Of a stretch of DNA of 64,000 bases, positions 34,192-46,092 are shown one piece after another. Both the position numbers and the translations under genes were made by a program. The DNA lies in assembly GCF_036373705.1 (NCBI RefSeq), contig NC_089867.1:16604001-16668000 (forward strand), written 5' to 3'. The notes beneath the pieces were generated by a model. That model was not told the origin of the DNA. It ran no database searches and worked only from the letters and a program-made list of their open reading frames with translations. Source of the DNA: Amia ocellicauda (taxonomy: Eukaryota; Chordata; Actinopteri; Amiiformes; Amiidae). How positions within the stretch are numbered: position 1 is the stretch's first letter; each line of letters opens with the position of its first letter.

Positions 34192-36521
34192 GATAGCGCG
34201 AGGGAGCGGCACACAGAGGGAACCCTAGTAGCCCCTGAGATGGAGCGGTGGAATGAAGGAGAGGAGAGAGAGTAGGGAAAGAGGGAGCAGAATATCAGAA
34301 GGAGGAGAAAAAAGAGAGGAGGACAGAAGTTTTGTAGTTTAAAGAAGGAAGAAAAACGCACAAAGACTACTTTAACGGTTCAAAACAGAGGCGATCACAG
34401 CGTCTCCAACAAAAACAGCAACACCACTGACATTAGCAATGAATCTGGGGAGTGGGGGTGGGGAGACTACACCTCTCTATAGCTCTGTACTGTCCTTTGT
34501 CTAGTTTGTTTTTTATTTTTGTGATTATAATAATAATTTGTTCCTTCTGCCTGTATTGTTAAGACTGGGGTGGCGGGGAGATCTGCAGAAGATTATTCCA
34601 CTGTAGGAGAGAGAGAGACAGAGGGAGACGAAGAGTCTAACTGCTCATGGAGACTTATTCGATATGAAAAGACTAAAACGAGTGGTAGACTGAAGACGGG
34701 AGTTTGTCGTCAGTCAGCAGACGGACTGCACACCATTTATCGTTTGTACCTGCTGCATTGGCCTTGGGGTTCGTATTGTTATGAGCACATGGCAGCCCAG
34801 GCTCTGAGCCCTCCCTGCCACCTCACCTATCTACTGATTTACTTTTGTCATTTTATATGTTTTTTTTAATTTTATTTCCTTGTTGGCAAATTGGTGGTAA
34901 GTTTCAGTTCACACAAAAACAAAAGAGTAATGTAGGTTGTATTATTATTATTTGCTGGGCATGGTTACAGTTTCTTTGCAAAGACAACTCACGGTGAGGT
35001 GCTAACTTAGTCATAGTAAAAGCTTTTTCAATATGACCTTTAAGCACTAAAAATGATTCTTTAAAGTAATGGCAGAAGTGTATAATAATGATATTATTCT
35101 CATAAACAGAGATGAGGTGTTTGAAAGCTGGATCTTAGGGTTACTATTTAAATATACTGTTCTGTAGATACTGCTCTATTTGCACTTTTCCCCCAAGGAG
35201 TCTGAATTTGTGTGTTTGATGTCGGTGCAGTTTTTTTCTTTGATTGCACACATCACAAGTGCCTGTGAAGGAGGAGACGGACTGGTCACACTGTCTCCCC
35301 GAGTCCTCTCTGCTTGCTACGTTTCCTTCTGGCTCCTGCGCCCTCCTGTTGTCTCTGTCGCTTCTTGTCCCTCTCTCTCCTCCCCCTTCTGTCATGCTAT
35401 GACCATATATACACTACAGGTGACAGGCACTGTGTCTGCTGCACTAAGAGGCTCCGCAGTCTTACATCAGGGTGGGAATCAGGGAGTGGGGGGGTCTAGA
35501 TCAATGGTACTGACCATCTGTTATAGTACGAGCTGTGAGAGCCCAGTGAAGGCCGCTCTGAGGCGCAGGAGGAGAGCAGCCCTGGCAGCGGGAGAGTTGT
35601 GCTCAGTGGGTTGCAGGGTTACATTTGTCTAAAATGCCAGATGTTGCGGTTTCCTGACTCGTAATACAGTATATTTGAACTGTTCGCATTCACGTCTCTT
35701 TTTATTCCCCCAACGCAGACCTGTCAGGATCTGAAGGTTTAGGTTTCTATGAAATAAATAAAAATGATAAAGAAAAAAGAAAAATAATACTACTACCATA
35801 GTTTAACTCTTTGTCACCTCCATACGTTGTGTGAGTATGTCTGAGAGTGTGTGTGTGTGAGTGAGTGTGGGCAGGAGTGCCAGTGCCAGACAGCTGTGGC
35901 TAGTGGTGTTCAGTAAACTGGGGTGTCCAGATGTTTACAGCTGGGGCAACAGGGCAGAGAGTGGAGAGATGGGATTGATAGGGAAGAAGTGGACATAGAA
36001 AGTAATACAATAAAACTGGGGGTGGTAGAAAGAGAGGGGGGGCTGCAAACTAGCCAGGGTAGGCATACAATTCCTTTAAGTAAGAAAGGAAAGAAACCGT
36101 GAGGTGAGAGTGGCTCATGTATATGGTGTGTGGGTGGGGGCAGCTGACAGCGGGTATTGAGCAGGTCAAAACTAAAATAATACAATTATCATCAAAGAAC
36201 GATCATATATATATTATGGGTGTTGCACATTGTTCGGGTTTAAGGCTCTGAATAAACACAGTACAAGCAGGTCAGAGGCTAAACTGTGGGCTGCCCTGGA
36301 TTGGTCTAGCTCTATCCCATGCATGGACCTAAACCTGCTCTGTGTTCTCTCCTGGAGGGGTTGGTACAGAATCTTCAGTAGTGAATGTATAATAGTGTTA
36401 ACCTCAAGTTACACATCCGTAATATCTGCATGTTTCAAAGTTTCTTTTTTTATTAATATACATCTCTATATATAGATATATATCACTGATATTGTTATAA
36501 TGCTTTATGTGTGTGTGTATA

Positions 36522-36554
<33 letters not shown>

Positions 36555-38390
36555 TATATATGATGGGTTATTGTAAATAAATGAATAAATACATTAATAA
36601 ACCTGAATGATTAACTTGCAGTTCTCGGGGTTGAGTTGAATGGTTCAGTTAAAACAAAGTTGACCTTTAGCATCCAAATTCGGCGAACAAAACTTCCAGA
36701 CTTTTTATCTTGCTCACAAGGTGCCACACAACTTCAGCTTTTAATTAGTACTAATAACACAATACCTAGGTCTATTGTGCATTGTCAAAGTGTCCTATAT
36801 TGTTAAGCAGCTTGTTTGGATGAGTTCAGACTCTCAAATACAGAGTGATTTGGGGAAAAAAAATTGCACTAGACTGCTGCAGAGTAACTCACTATAATTA
36901 GACACATCACTTATTCAACCTTAGTTTGCAAGTCACAAATGCACTGAGTGTTTGCTTTAACTGAAGACAATATAATTGCAAGACATGTGGGGTTCACACA
37001 GCAACACATTGCTGCAGATCTGTATCTTTTCTTCCTGGAAATCCTTCTGGTGCTTTAGTTTGTAACGTTATGGTTACTGAGAGTTGAAATGGCCTCGGAC
37101 ACCTTCCCAGTGAAAGCTGCTGTGTTGTGAATCGCGATCAGTGATCACCCCCCTCTCTTTCTCCGTCAGGTGTCCACAGCCATTATCGATTCCATACACC
37201 ACACAAGAAGGAGCTCCTCAGTGGACATTTTGGCTAGTGCTTTGTCCTGGCCTGGGTTTGTGTCCCTCTGCCGCTGGCCAGTGGAGTGATGTACATCCAT
37301 CTGTGTAAGAAAGAGTGACCTGCAGACACAAGAAGAGGAAACAGAGCAATGGGAGAACATTGTACAGTTTATTTTTAATGGGCGACAATATAGTATAAGG
37401 CCCTGCCTTTTTTTTTTTGTATTGATAAGTCTCACTTTCTTTTGTTTTTTATTTACCAGTAAAATGCTGTATAGCAGTGCTCCAGGGTCAGTTATCCTGC
37501 CACATATGCTACAGGCTGTGAATACCACCGAGCACAACCAGGACATTTCCTGCAGTGATCCAGAAAGGCAGGGAAGGCTGAGACCTAGAGGGAATGATTG
37601 GCTTTATGACTTTCTCATGTGAAATCTGCAGATAGTTGAGCACGGAGTTGGGAGTTCAGTATGTAAGGTGCCAGAGTAAGGGGAGTTAACGAAGGACCTA
37701 AAAATCCTTCCTTACCTTTACCTGCTTTTGAGTTCTGTCTGATCTTCTTAAGGATGATAATACCTGGAGACAACTAGGCCATATTCTCACAGTATATTGT
37801 GTCAGGCTCAGGTTACCCAACTCCTTTAGAAAAACGCAGGCCATGGAGTTATTGAAATGGGTTTTGGCAGGCGTTTCCAGCTCCTAACTGGACTAGATAT
37901 GTATATGGGAGGAGTTGGTTAAAAGTCACAGGTTATTTACCATTGAACACATAACCAACTGGAGTATTCATTAGTCAAGAAGAATATTAGTTTTACCAAC
38001 CCAATCAAGACACTTATGAAACCTTTAAACAGGCTTAATGGGCCCCGTTAGTCCAGGAAGTATTTATGAGGCTTTTTTGTGAATTAATTGATGGAGTGTA
38101 TTGTTATTTTGTATTATTACTATTGTGACATCCACATTGAGCAAAAAGTGTAAGAAAGTGGGGAAAGTCATTCGTTATTTTTTTTACGTGAAACATCTCA
38201 CACATTGACGTTATGAAATCTTATGAGCTATATATATGCGAGCATCCGCGGAGACCAGTCATTCTCCAGTGTGTCTATGCATTGTTTGTTATAATAATAG
38301 TAGAAGTGGTATCCGTAAGTTGAATACGCGTCCAATCAAATTGCTCTCTTTTGGCCGATTTTTTGGTTCTGCTAAAACGACTTTAATTGC
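34192..38390 (+). other. PLEKHM2 3' UTR and AT-rich intergenic stretch
   Basis: The 3' UTR of PLEKHM2 probably runs to about 35.77 kb, where AATAAATAAA begins at 35753. A second cluster of AATAAA motifs lies at 36540-36602. Beyond that the sequence is AT-rich, with a (TA)n run at about 36519-36542 and no coding signal on either strand. I see nothing further in 36.6-38.3 kb. Confidence 0.5.
35753..35758 (+). promoter_or_regulatory. Candidate PLEKHM2 polyadenylation signal
   Basis: AATAAA within GAAATAAATAAAAATG, about 1.56 kb after the stop codon. No experimental support; the 36.54-36.60 kb cluster is an alternative. Confidence 0.5.
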
Positions 38391-38394
38391 GAGG

Positions 38395-38473
38395 TGACGT
38401 CACGGCGGCAGAAGCGACATTACTTCCGCATCCTGGCTGATCCCAGTGTGTCTCTCTCCAGTGCACACAGCAG
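38395..38473 (+). promoter_or_regulatory. CRE-bearing promoter and noncoding first exon of the RhoGEF gene
   Basis: A perfect palindromic CRE TGACGTCA (38395-38402) is followed by GC-rich sequence, an ETS-type ACTTCCGC (about 38422-38429) and a consensus donor (CAGCAG then GTAAGG at 38474). This is the layout of a promoter with a short noncoding exon. The next acceptor downstream that leads into an open frame is at 40605-40606, so this exon probably belongs to the ARHGEF19-like gene. Confidence 0.5.
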
Positions 38474-39308
38474 GTAAGGACAAACACGGAATAGCGATCT
38501 CCCAAAACAAGTGATTAGCGAACAGGATTTATTGACCGTATGTATGCATAAAGCAGCTAACGAGTCCGCAGTCATGTGTCTGGACTGGTTTCTTGCACCA
38601 CGATGTTGCAAACGCCGGCACTGGCTAACGTTTTTGAAATAGTCCAAACACGCTTTTAATTGCAGATTAATTAGTCTCTCTCTCTCCACTCCATTGCGCA
38701 ATACAATGCAATTATAGTGCTATATTATACCCTGAAAAGTGCAAATAAATGTCAGTATTTTGGGAAAACCCAACTGAATCATCAACACTAGCCTACTAAC
38801 AATATGTACTAGGCAAACGATTGATTGTGAAGTATTTATAATGGTGAAACGCGTCTATACATCATATATTCATTATGATCATTATTAGCAGATCTGCAGC
38901 TGATATAGCTCTCGTCTGTCTGTCCTGTTTCTGACTGCTGTGGAATTCAATCTGGATCAGTGCCCTGATTAGTCACCCGTTTGATCATAAATGCTAATTA
39001 TGTGGTATTAGTGTAAGGCACTGCAGTGTTGAACAGCTCGTTTTCTGCACTACTATGCAGCTGTAATACACGGAGCCATTTCAAAGCGCTTTCTGTTGCA
39101 TAAGATGTTATTTTAGTTTTATGCAACTGGTTATTTGTTTTATAATGGTATAAGTCTGCTTAGAAATGTGCATACCGAGGTCTACACCAGTTTACACCAG
39201 CGTAAAGTTTATTTTAGTATTTTTCATGTTGATGTGCGCTCGTTTGGAAAAAAACAAATAAGAAGAAAACTTAAATTTTCAATGTAAATGCAGCCTTTCT
39301 ACCCTCAC

Positions 39309-39340
39309 CAGGATAAGCTGTTTCGAAAATGGATGGATGC
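39309..39340 (+). repeat. LINE/SINE 3' tail motif
   Basis: AGGATAAGCTGTTTCGAAAA followed by TGGATGGATG. The phrase GGATAAGCGGT..GAAAATGGATGGATG is the 3' tail of common fish retroposons (Rex3/RTE-like). Only the tail remains, within the large first intron of the RhoGEF gene. Confidence 0.5.
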
Positions 39341-40019
39341 AGCCTTTCTGCACTGAAACTTTTATGTGAAATGTCCATATGTAAAACTATTAAGTTTTAT
39401 CCAACTTCTTGTTGTTCAGCTGTTTAATAAAGTAGCCAATGTCTGCAATTCTGCTAGTGTTAAATAGCTTGTTCTAAAACCATTGTGTAGGCATACCTAA
39501 CGTAACAAAAATGATTCAAAACAGTTAACTAATGTACAAGGAGGCTTGATTTTATTTCCAAAAGTTAATATGCAATGGGGAAACACAAACCATGTTTCCA
39601 TCCAAGTTAGCACAGTGAGATGAGAGATTGTTCATTAAACACTGAATATACTGGTGCTGGTGCTCACCCACTCTTTTCCTTTGTACTGAACAAATGCTCT
39701 TCACTGCATATAGTATGAAAAAGCAAGTAAGGGCCTTGCTTGGATTTGTAAAAATTGTAATTGTACTGTTCTAAAAATATCTACTGTGTGTATTTAAACA
39801 TTGAGTACATTTTGTGTTTGTGTGTGCGTGTGCTTTATGTCCTGTCTTGAACTGGACCCACCTCCGGGTTAAAACAAATCTCCCAACCGATCGCCGATTA
39901 TAGAGTTTAATAAGGTATAAACTCCGATGGGTGTGGAGAAGGGAGATTAATCAATTATAGGCTATATGGATCAACTTCCTTTCCTAATATTAAGGAGACT
40001 TTGGATTCATAACACAGTC

Positions 40020-40062
40020 AACTTAGAAAAACAGATTATTATTATTATTATTATTATAAATT
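40020..40062. repeat. (ATT)n microsatellite
   Basis: Short run of TTA/ATT units (about 40036-40059) in the AT-rich first intron of the RhoGEF gene. Confidence 0.7.
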
Positions 40063-40265
40063 ACTCATAAATGCATACGTGCCATAATGCACCACATTCT
40101 GAGTGATGTCACCGCTATAACTGGACTTCCATTGGTCGAGAGCCTTTTATATATTTTTTTATTATTAATTAATCTGTGTATAATATGGATTTAGTGTTCT
40201 ATGTCTTGTTGTACCACTCTACATAATAAAAACGACTAATACTAATAGGTTAATATTTATAATTA

Positions 40266-40295
40266 TAGCAGATTCCTTCATCCAGGGTGGCTTAC
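40266..40295 (+). repeat. Fish SINE tail motif
   Basis: GCAGATTCCTTCATCCAGGG then TGGCTTACAA resembles the GCAGACGCTTTTATCCAAAGCGACTTACA tail of abundant fish SINEs. The body of the element is not recognisable. It is in the + orientation, opposite to the copy at 10797-10832. Confidence 0.5.
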
Positions 40296-40612
40296 AAAAA
40301 TGTACATTCATTTTCCAGATGTATACAATGGTTTTAAAAGCAGGAAGGTGGTGACAGTGACTTGTGTGCAGTGGGATCGGAGCTGGCACCCTTCTCATAG
40401 TATAGAAACCATTACAATGAAAGCAATTTCAGGTGTGGGAATGAGTACTGAAATACCAGTGAGCATCAAGATGGGGAGCTGTTAAGGGTGCGAGAATAAA
40501 ATCTGTAAATAAAAAGTGCTGTATTTTCCAGGGTTAGGGGGTGAGGTGCTGAAAGGTGCAGGGACTGGGCAGCAGGCAGGTGAGTGATGATGCAATGCTT
40601 TTCCAGGTGCTG

Positions 40613-43600
40613 ATGGATTTGTTCTCCAAGCTGCACTCACCCTCCAGCTCCCCCCGCAGACAGGGGGCAGTGAAGCGCCACACCTCCTGCCCCAGCAGGG
40701 GATCGATGCGGTGTGGTCTGGGCAAGGGGGCACAGCGCGACCTGGCTAACTTCTTCCGGGTCAGGAGGAGGCCTAATCTAGAGCGCAGGAAGTCCTTCTC
40801 CCTGGAAGAGGTGTTGGGCACCGCTTGCCAGGAGGGGGATGGTGAGACACTAGACTTGGGTGCTGGGGAGGTGTCTGGGTGTGTCTGGTAATGTGAGGTG
40901 CTATAGTAATGATTGTGATTGGGAGGGATGTCCTCAGAGATCCTGATTTTGTTTGACAAACGAATGGGGGAAAAAAACAATTGTGTACACTCCTCCCTCC
41001 TCAATCTTTGTCTCGCTCCCTCTTTTTTTTTGCTATCTACAACAGTGCCTGCTGTCCCTGCCCTCCCGCTGTCACTGATGGAGGACCAAGTGGGTCCTGG
41101 GGCACAAGGGGTGGCTGAACAGGAGCTCAGCGATGCAGCATTTGATCTGAGCTTTGGAGAAGGATGGTGCGTCTCTGCAGCACCGTGCTGTCCTGTTCTC
41201 CACTGTATAAGGTCGTTCGTTGTGTTGTGTAAATTGTTCGTCGTTCCATTCTGCTATATTTTCCACTCCAGGAGAGAGACTGGGGCAGCCACAGAGACCG
41301 AGACACAGTCCGAGAGTGACGGAGACTTCCCCAGTGAACAGCTCACCCTGGAATCCAAGTTTCTCCGTGCCTGTGAGTATATGTGTGGGGGGGTGACGTG
41401 GAGGGATGCGAGGCGGTTGTGGGGAGTGTTTTATGAGTGATTGCTTCAATTTATTTTTGTATTCTATTCCCTTGCTCTCTCCCTCCCTGTTCAATTTCTC
41501 AGTGCCCCTGTATCAGGAGTACTGGCTGCAGTGTTTGCAGCAGGAGATGCAGAGGAGGAGGCAGCGGCACCACTCTCTCCCTCAGCTGGCCGCCACCTTG
41601 GCCATCCCCAGTCTGCTGTCCTGCTCCTTGACCTCGCTGACCACACCCACCGCCACCAGCTCCCTGCCCCAGCCCCCCTCACACTCACGCTCCCTGGGAG
41701 ACGACCCCTGCTGCTTCTGGCAGGAGCTGCCTGAGGTTCGAGAAAGTGGCCTGCTGGACTCGATGACCTTGAGGCAGAAAAGGCAGCAGGAGGTGAGGCC
41801 GAACTTGGACCCTGATCCTCTGAATTCTCCCTCTGCCCGTCTGTCACTCTCCCTCTCTCCCTGTTCTCTGCCTCAATCTCTCTTCCCTCTTTCCTGTCTT
41901 TTCCTTTTCCTCCTTCCCCTCCTGCTCACCCGCTCTCTCAGGCCATGTTTGAACTCATCGTGTCTGAGGCCTCGTACCTGAAGAGCCTGACGGTGGTGGT
42001 GAATCACTTCCTGGGGTCGTCAGAGCTGCGTCAGGCCCTGCAGCCGCTGGAGCTGCACACCCTCTTCTCCAACCTGCCACGTGTCCGGGAGGTCAGCCAA
42101 AGGTGAGCCCCTCACTCTGCCAACTGGTCTGCCTCTCTGTTTTGACTCTCCCTCCTGCCTTTGTTTTTGTACGTCTCTCTCTCTCTGCAGGTTCTTCTTG
42201 TCTCTGGAGAGCCGTCTGGAGGAGAGTCTGTTGATCTCTGACCTCAGTGACATCGTGCTGCATCACCGTGACGCCCTCAGGAGTGTGTATGTGCCCTACG
42301 TCACCAACCAGATGTACCAGGAGGCCCTCGCCCAGCGCCTGCTGTGAGCTCTACTCTGTCCCTGTGCGTCTGTGTCGGCCTGTTCACATGGTCTGTCTAT
42401 ACTGCTCTCTCTCCCTCTCTTGCCTTCCCTCCCTGTGCATTTCCAGGAAGTCGAATGAGCCATTCCTGGCCGTGGTGCGCAGGCTGGAGAGCGCCCCGCT
42501 GTGTCAGAGACAGAACCTGAAGTCCTTCCTGGTGCTGCCCTTCCAGAGGATCACGCGGCTCCGCATCATCCTAGAGGTGAGTCCGGCGGCCCCGGGAATG
42601 TGACATTGGGAAGGTAGGGGGCAGTTTTTTGTGGGCTGATTTCGAGGGGACTCCACAGGGAAGATCAGTGTATTGATACTGTACTGATACGGAGATGTAA
42701 AAGGTATGCAGACATGTAACTCCTTAAGTATTGGGACATAACTTTAGCTGACTGCCATCCTTCTCTCCACCCTCCTTCCTCTTGTTGTCATCTCCTCCTC
42801 CTCCTCTCCTGTGTTTCAGAATATCCTGAATTTCACCCCTCATGACTCTGAGATCGTGGAGGGTCTGCAGAGAGCCATCGCCGCTGTGCATGAGGTACGG
42901 TGGCCTGGCCTGCACTCTGCATTGCAGTGTGGTGTGGTACAGTGCAGTGCTGTTCTGAGTGTCCTGTGCTGTTGGTGCAGATTGTGGAGGAGTGCAACAG
43001 CAGCGTGTCCAGGATGAGGCAGACTGAGGAGCTGGTGCTGCTGGAGAAGCTGATGGACTTCAGCAGAGTCAAGGTGCCTCCTCACTGCACTGCACTACAC
43101 TACAGCATCAATTCAGTGTCTCTAAGTGCGACTTGAGTTTTTCTTCAAAATATTTACCTGTATCAACATATTGAGTGTAATTGCCTTTCTCTCCTGCAGT
43201 TGCTGCCACTGATCAGTAGGGGGCGCTGGCTGGTGCGGGAAGGGACACTGCAACAGGTGATGGTGGAGGAGTGGCCCGGGGGGGCGCACCGGAGCAGGGT
43301 CTCTCTGAGGGCCATCCACCTGCACCTCTTCAACGACCTGCTGCTGCTGTCACACAGGGAGTAAGAGTGTACTTCTACTGAGGCCAACATGTGTGCACTG
43401 CATCACACACACACACACACACACTCACACACATAGGGTTCCTTTTGCAGTACACTACATACGGAACACAGAAACGCAGTTTGCACACACAAGAATACGT
43501 CCACACACACACAGATGCAATGATACCTTTTAAAGTAACTTGTATTTTCAGGACATCTTCCAGATCTTGCTGTATTATGTTTGCCCTGTGTTAAGAAATA

Positions 43601-44080
43601 AATAGTAACTATTAATAATAATTCAAAAATTAATCGTAGCCATGGACACTCTCCGTCTCTCTCAGGGAGGGCAGGTTTGTCGTGGAGGACTATGCTGGTC
43701 CCAGTAATGTCAGGGCGGAGCATCTGGCAGCCAAGCCCCTGGGTCTGCCCAGCGAGAGCTTCCTGCTGCACATGAGCCATACCACCCACCCCACTGCCAT
43801 CATCCTGCACACATCGAACAGGTACACCAGGAGGGCATGAGGAGTGGGGGTGGGGCAGGGCAGGCCTGTATATCTTTTTCTGTTATGAACCTGTAAAGAG
43901 AATAAAACAACAGGTTTGGCTGTGGGAGGGCACTGATCTCTCCTTATCTCTAAAGGGGGAGGGGGGGGAGGTGGACTGCTACCGTTAACACTGAGCTCTC
44001 GCTGCCCTCACAGCACAGAACTGCACCACTGGATCAGAGCCATTTCACCACAGAGTGGCATAGAGGGGGGGCAGGCTTGA
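40613..44080 (+). CDS. arhgef19: ARHGEF19-like Rho guanine nucleotide exchange factor (DH-PH), no SH3
   Basis: Ephexin-family exchange factor that would load GTP on a Rho GTPase; identity as ARHGEF19 (WGEF) rests mainly on its place next to CPLANE2, as in human. Coding exons: 40613-40841, 41046-41166, 41272-41372, 41503-41792, 41942-42102, 42191-42343, 42447-42576, 42820-42894, 42981-43073, 43200-43360, 43666-43821, 44014-44080; 578 residues in phase. The N-terminus is divergent and has a basic patch (FFRVRRRPNLERRKSF). The family signature LPLYQEYW and FWQELPEVRESGLLDSM precede a complete DH domain (about 248-440; FELIVSEASYLKSL, LPFQRITRLRIILENIL). The PH domain follows, from about 450. The frame stops at TGA 44078-44080 right after the last PH helix (HHWIRAIS), whereas known ephexins continue into an SH3 domain. 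The first coding exon start is uncertain. Confidence 0.85.
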
Positions 44081-44625
44081 CAGGTAGCGGAGGTGAGTCC
44101 TGCACTGGCACTGGTACATCCAATAGCAGGGCACTGAAGCCTGGTGTGTGTGGTGGGAATCACCTGTATAGAAACATCTGGTGAGAAGGGGTTTATTGGC
44201 GACTGCTCACAGGACAACACCTGCAATATAGGCAATTCATAGAAATACTGTATATATACGCTGTGTGTGTGTGTGTGTGTGTGAAATATATGCAAAATAT
44301 CAATGCAAGTCTTGTAACAAAAAAAACACCTGTGGTGGTGTTACAGTGCTGTCTCCCTGCTGTGGCAGTTCCAGGAGTGGAGGGCCAGAGAGGGATTGCT
44401 GCCTTACAGAGAGACCTGGACTGGGGTGGCCTTCTGGGAGCCCAGCGTTATTCTACTGCACTGTTGCACTGTTCTACACTTCTGTACTGCACTGTACTGC
44501 ACTTCTTTACTACTGTACCCACTTATTCTGTATCTGAGGGCTCTGTGTGAGCTGCCCCAGAGTCCTGCCACCCCCAAGTTACTATGCACTGCTCTTCTAG
44601 CATCTCATGTGTTGTGAATTTTAAT

Positions 44626-44631
44626 AATAAA
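44626..44631 (+). promoter_or_regulatory. Polyadenylation signal of the RhoGEF gene
   Basis: AATAAA in TTAATAATAAATCTATG, about 550 bp after the stop codon and before the promoter of CPLANE2. Confidence 0.5.
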
Positions 44632-45244
44632 TCTATGCTGTTTTTATTTAAATGCAGTTCTCTTTTTTCATATACACAATAACCAGTCTACACACACACC
44701 AGTTGCCTTTCCCGAAGAAACCATGTTTCTATTTTTTTTTTTTTATTTACTGGGGGGGGGGGGGGTAGGAAGTGTTGATATGCCAAAAATATTTTAATGC
44801 ATTTTAATTCCAGGCAAGTAGGTGCACAAGGGAGCACAGTTTAATAAGGATTTGTTTATTTCAGTTCTATGTATTTAATTTAGGGAAATACAAATTTGAG
44901 TAAAATCTGTGGAAAAAGACATTCCTTCTTCAAGTTCAAATGTGGCTAGTGTTGTTTTGCAATATTGCACTGGCACTTTTTTTTCTTTCTTTTTTAACAA
45001 GATTAGCATTGCTACGTTGAATAAAACTGCATAAAAGCATGTGTAGACTTCGCATTCGCACGTTACATTCGGTGTTGCATACTACATCGGCCGCAGATCT
45101 GCGCTGCTCCACCAATGGGAGCGGCGGAATTCTGCAGCTCTGCGCACAACTGCGCAAACCTGCGCTACAGTCCGCGACCATCACTGCACACAGCGGCCGG
45201 TTAGTCCCGTGGCAACAGGTACCGCCGAGAGCTGCGCGTATTGA
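44632..45244. other. ARHGEF19-CPLANE2 intergenic stretch
   Basis: About 600 bp with a short poly-G run (44752-44765), AT-rich sequence, then a rise in CpG content from about 45050 toward the CPLANE2 promoter, including a GTGGCAACAGG site at about 45210-45220 that resembles half of an RFX/X-box motif. No coding signal. Confidence 0.45.
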
Positions 45245-45300
45245 TGACGTCACCGGAGAGGCCAGCTGCCGCTTCTGCTGAGAGAGCGAGGGTTTTGATT
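45245..45300 (+). promoter_or_regulatory. CRE-bearing promoter and noncoding first exon of CPLANE2
   Basis: A perfect TGACGTCA (45245-45252) in GC-rich sequence, followed by a donor (TTGATT then GTAAGTGG at 45301). The next usable acceptor is at 45985-45987, leading into the exon with the CPLANE2 start codon. Position and signals suggest the transcription start lies within this segment or just upstream. Confidence 0.55.
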
Positions 45301-45814
45301 GTAAGTGGATAACATGGTGTTTTTTCACTTCACAATCGACGAATGTAATGTATAATGTTGTGGTTGCAAAGTTACCGATACTTTAAAACATTGTTAAGCG
45401 GTTGTTTTTCGGGTTTCACAAACTGTTCTGTGTGGTTCTTTGACGTTCCGCAGCCCTGAGGTCGAGGAGCAAAACTACAAAACTGATTATCTATACCTGT
45501 TGCCATGCAGTGTGATGGCTGCGGTTTTCCCAGGTCTAGAGCCGGAGATTGTGCTCCTATCAAGCGTGTGTGTACCTGCGGCACGCCTCTCCAGCTCACA
45601 CCGAAGACTAGAGAGGGCACTAGGTTCACATGATGTGATGTTATTTTATGGTTTATCTAGTTTTCACTCTATCCTGCATGTAAGTCAACTTTAACACGAT
45701 TTTAACAATCACCGCTTCCACAGGATATAGGCCTCCTACACAAACGCAACATTTACAAGGGGGTTCAACAGCAATGCTATAAAAAAAAAAAGAAACCACA
45801 CCGAAAATAAGTGT

Positions 45815-45986
<172 letters not shown>

Positions 45987-46040
45987 GCCGTGACCCAGTG
46001 TAGTGGTGCCCAGCTTTGTCGCCTTTGCCTGTGGGAGGTG

Positions 46041-46073
46041 ATGGGCAGGCAGAGAGGAGGCAGGGCACAGTGA
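46041..46073 (+). CDS. Short upstream reading frame in the CPLANE2 5' UTR
   Basis: ATG followed by nine codons (MGRQRGGRAQ) and TGA, 19 bp before the CPLANE2 start. The ATG context GAGGTGATGG has G at -3 and G at +4, so some ribosomes should initiate here. It may lower translation of CPLANE2. No conservation was tested, so it may have no function. Confidence 0.35.
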   Translation: MGRQRGGRAQ

Positions 46074-46092
46074 GAGGGCAGGAGGTGGAGTT

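Noticed and set aside
40532-40579. Mini-exon before the RhoGEF start exon
   Set aside because: It has an acceptor and a donor, but the following intron would be only 27 bp; at best it is an alternative noncoding exon.
44365-44550. Possible SH3-encoding exon after the RhoGEF stop
   Set aside because: There is an acceptor-like TGTGGCAG at about 44361-44368, but the translation in all frames lacks the ALYDY and WW...G motifs of SH3, and the preceding exon carries a stop.
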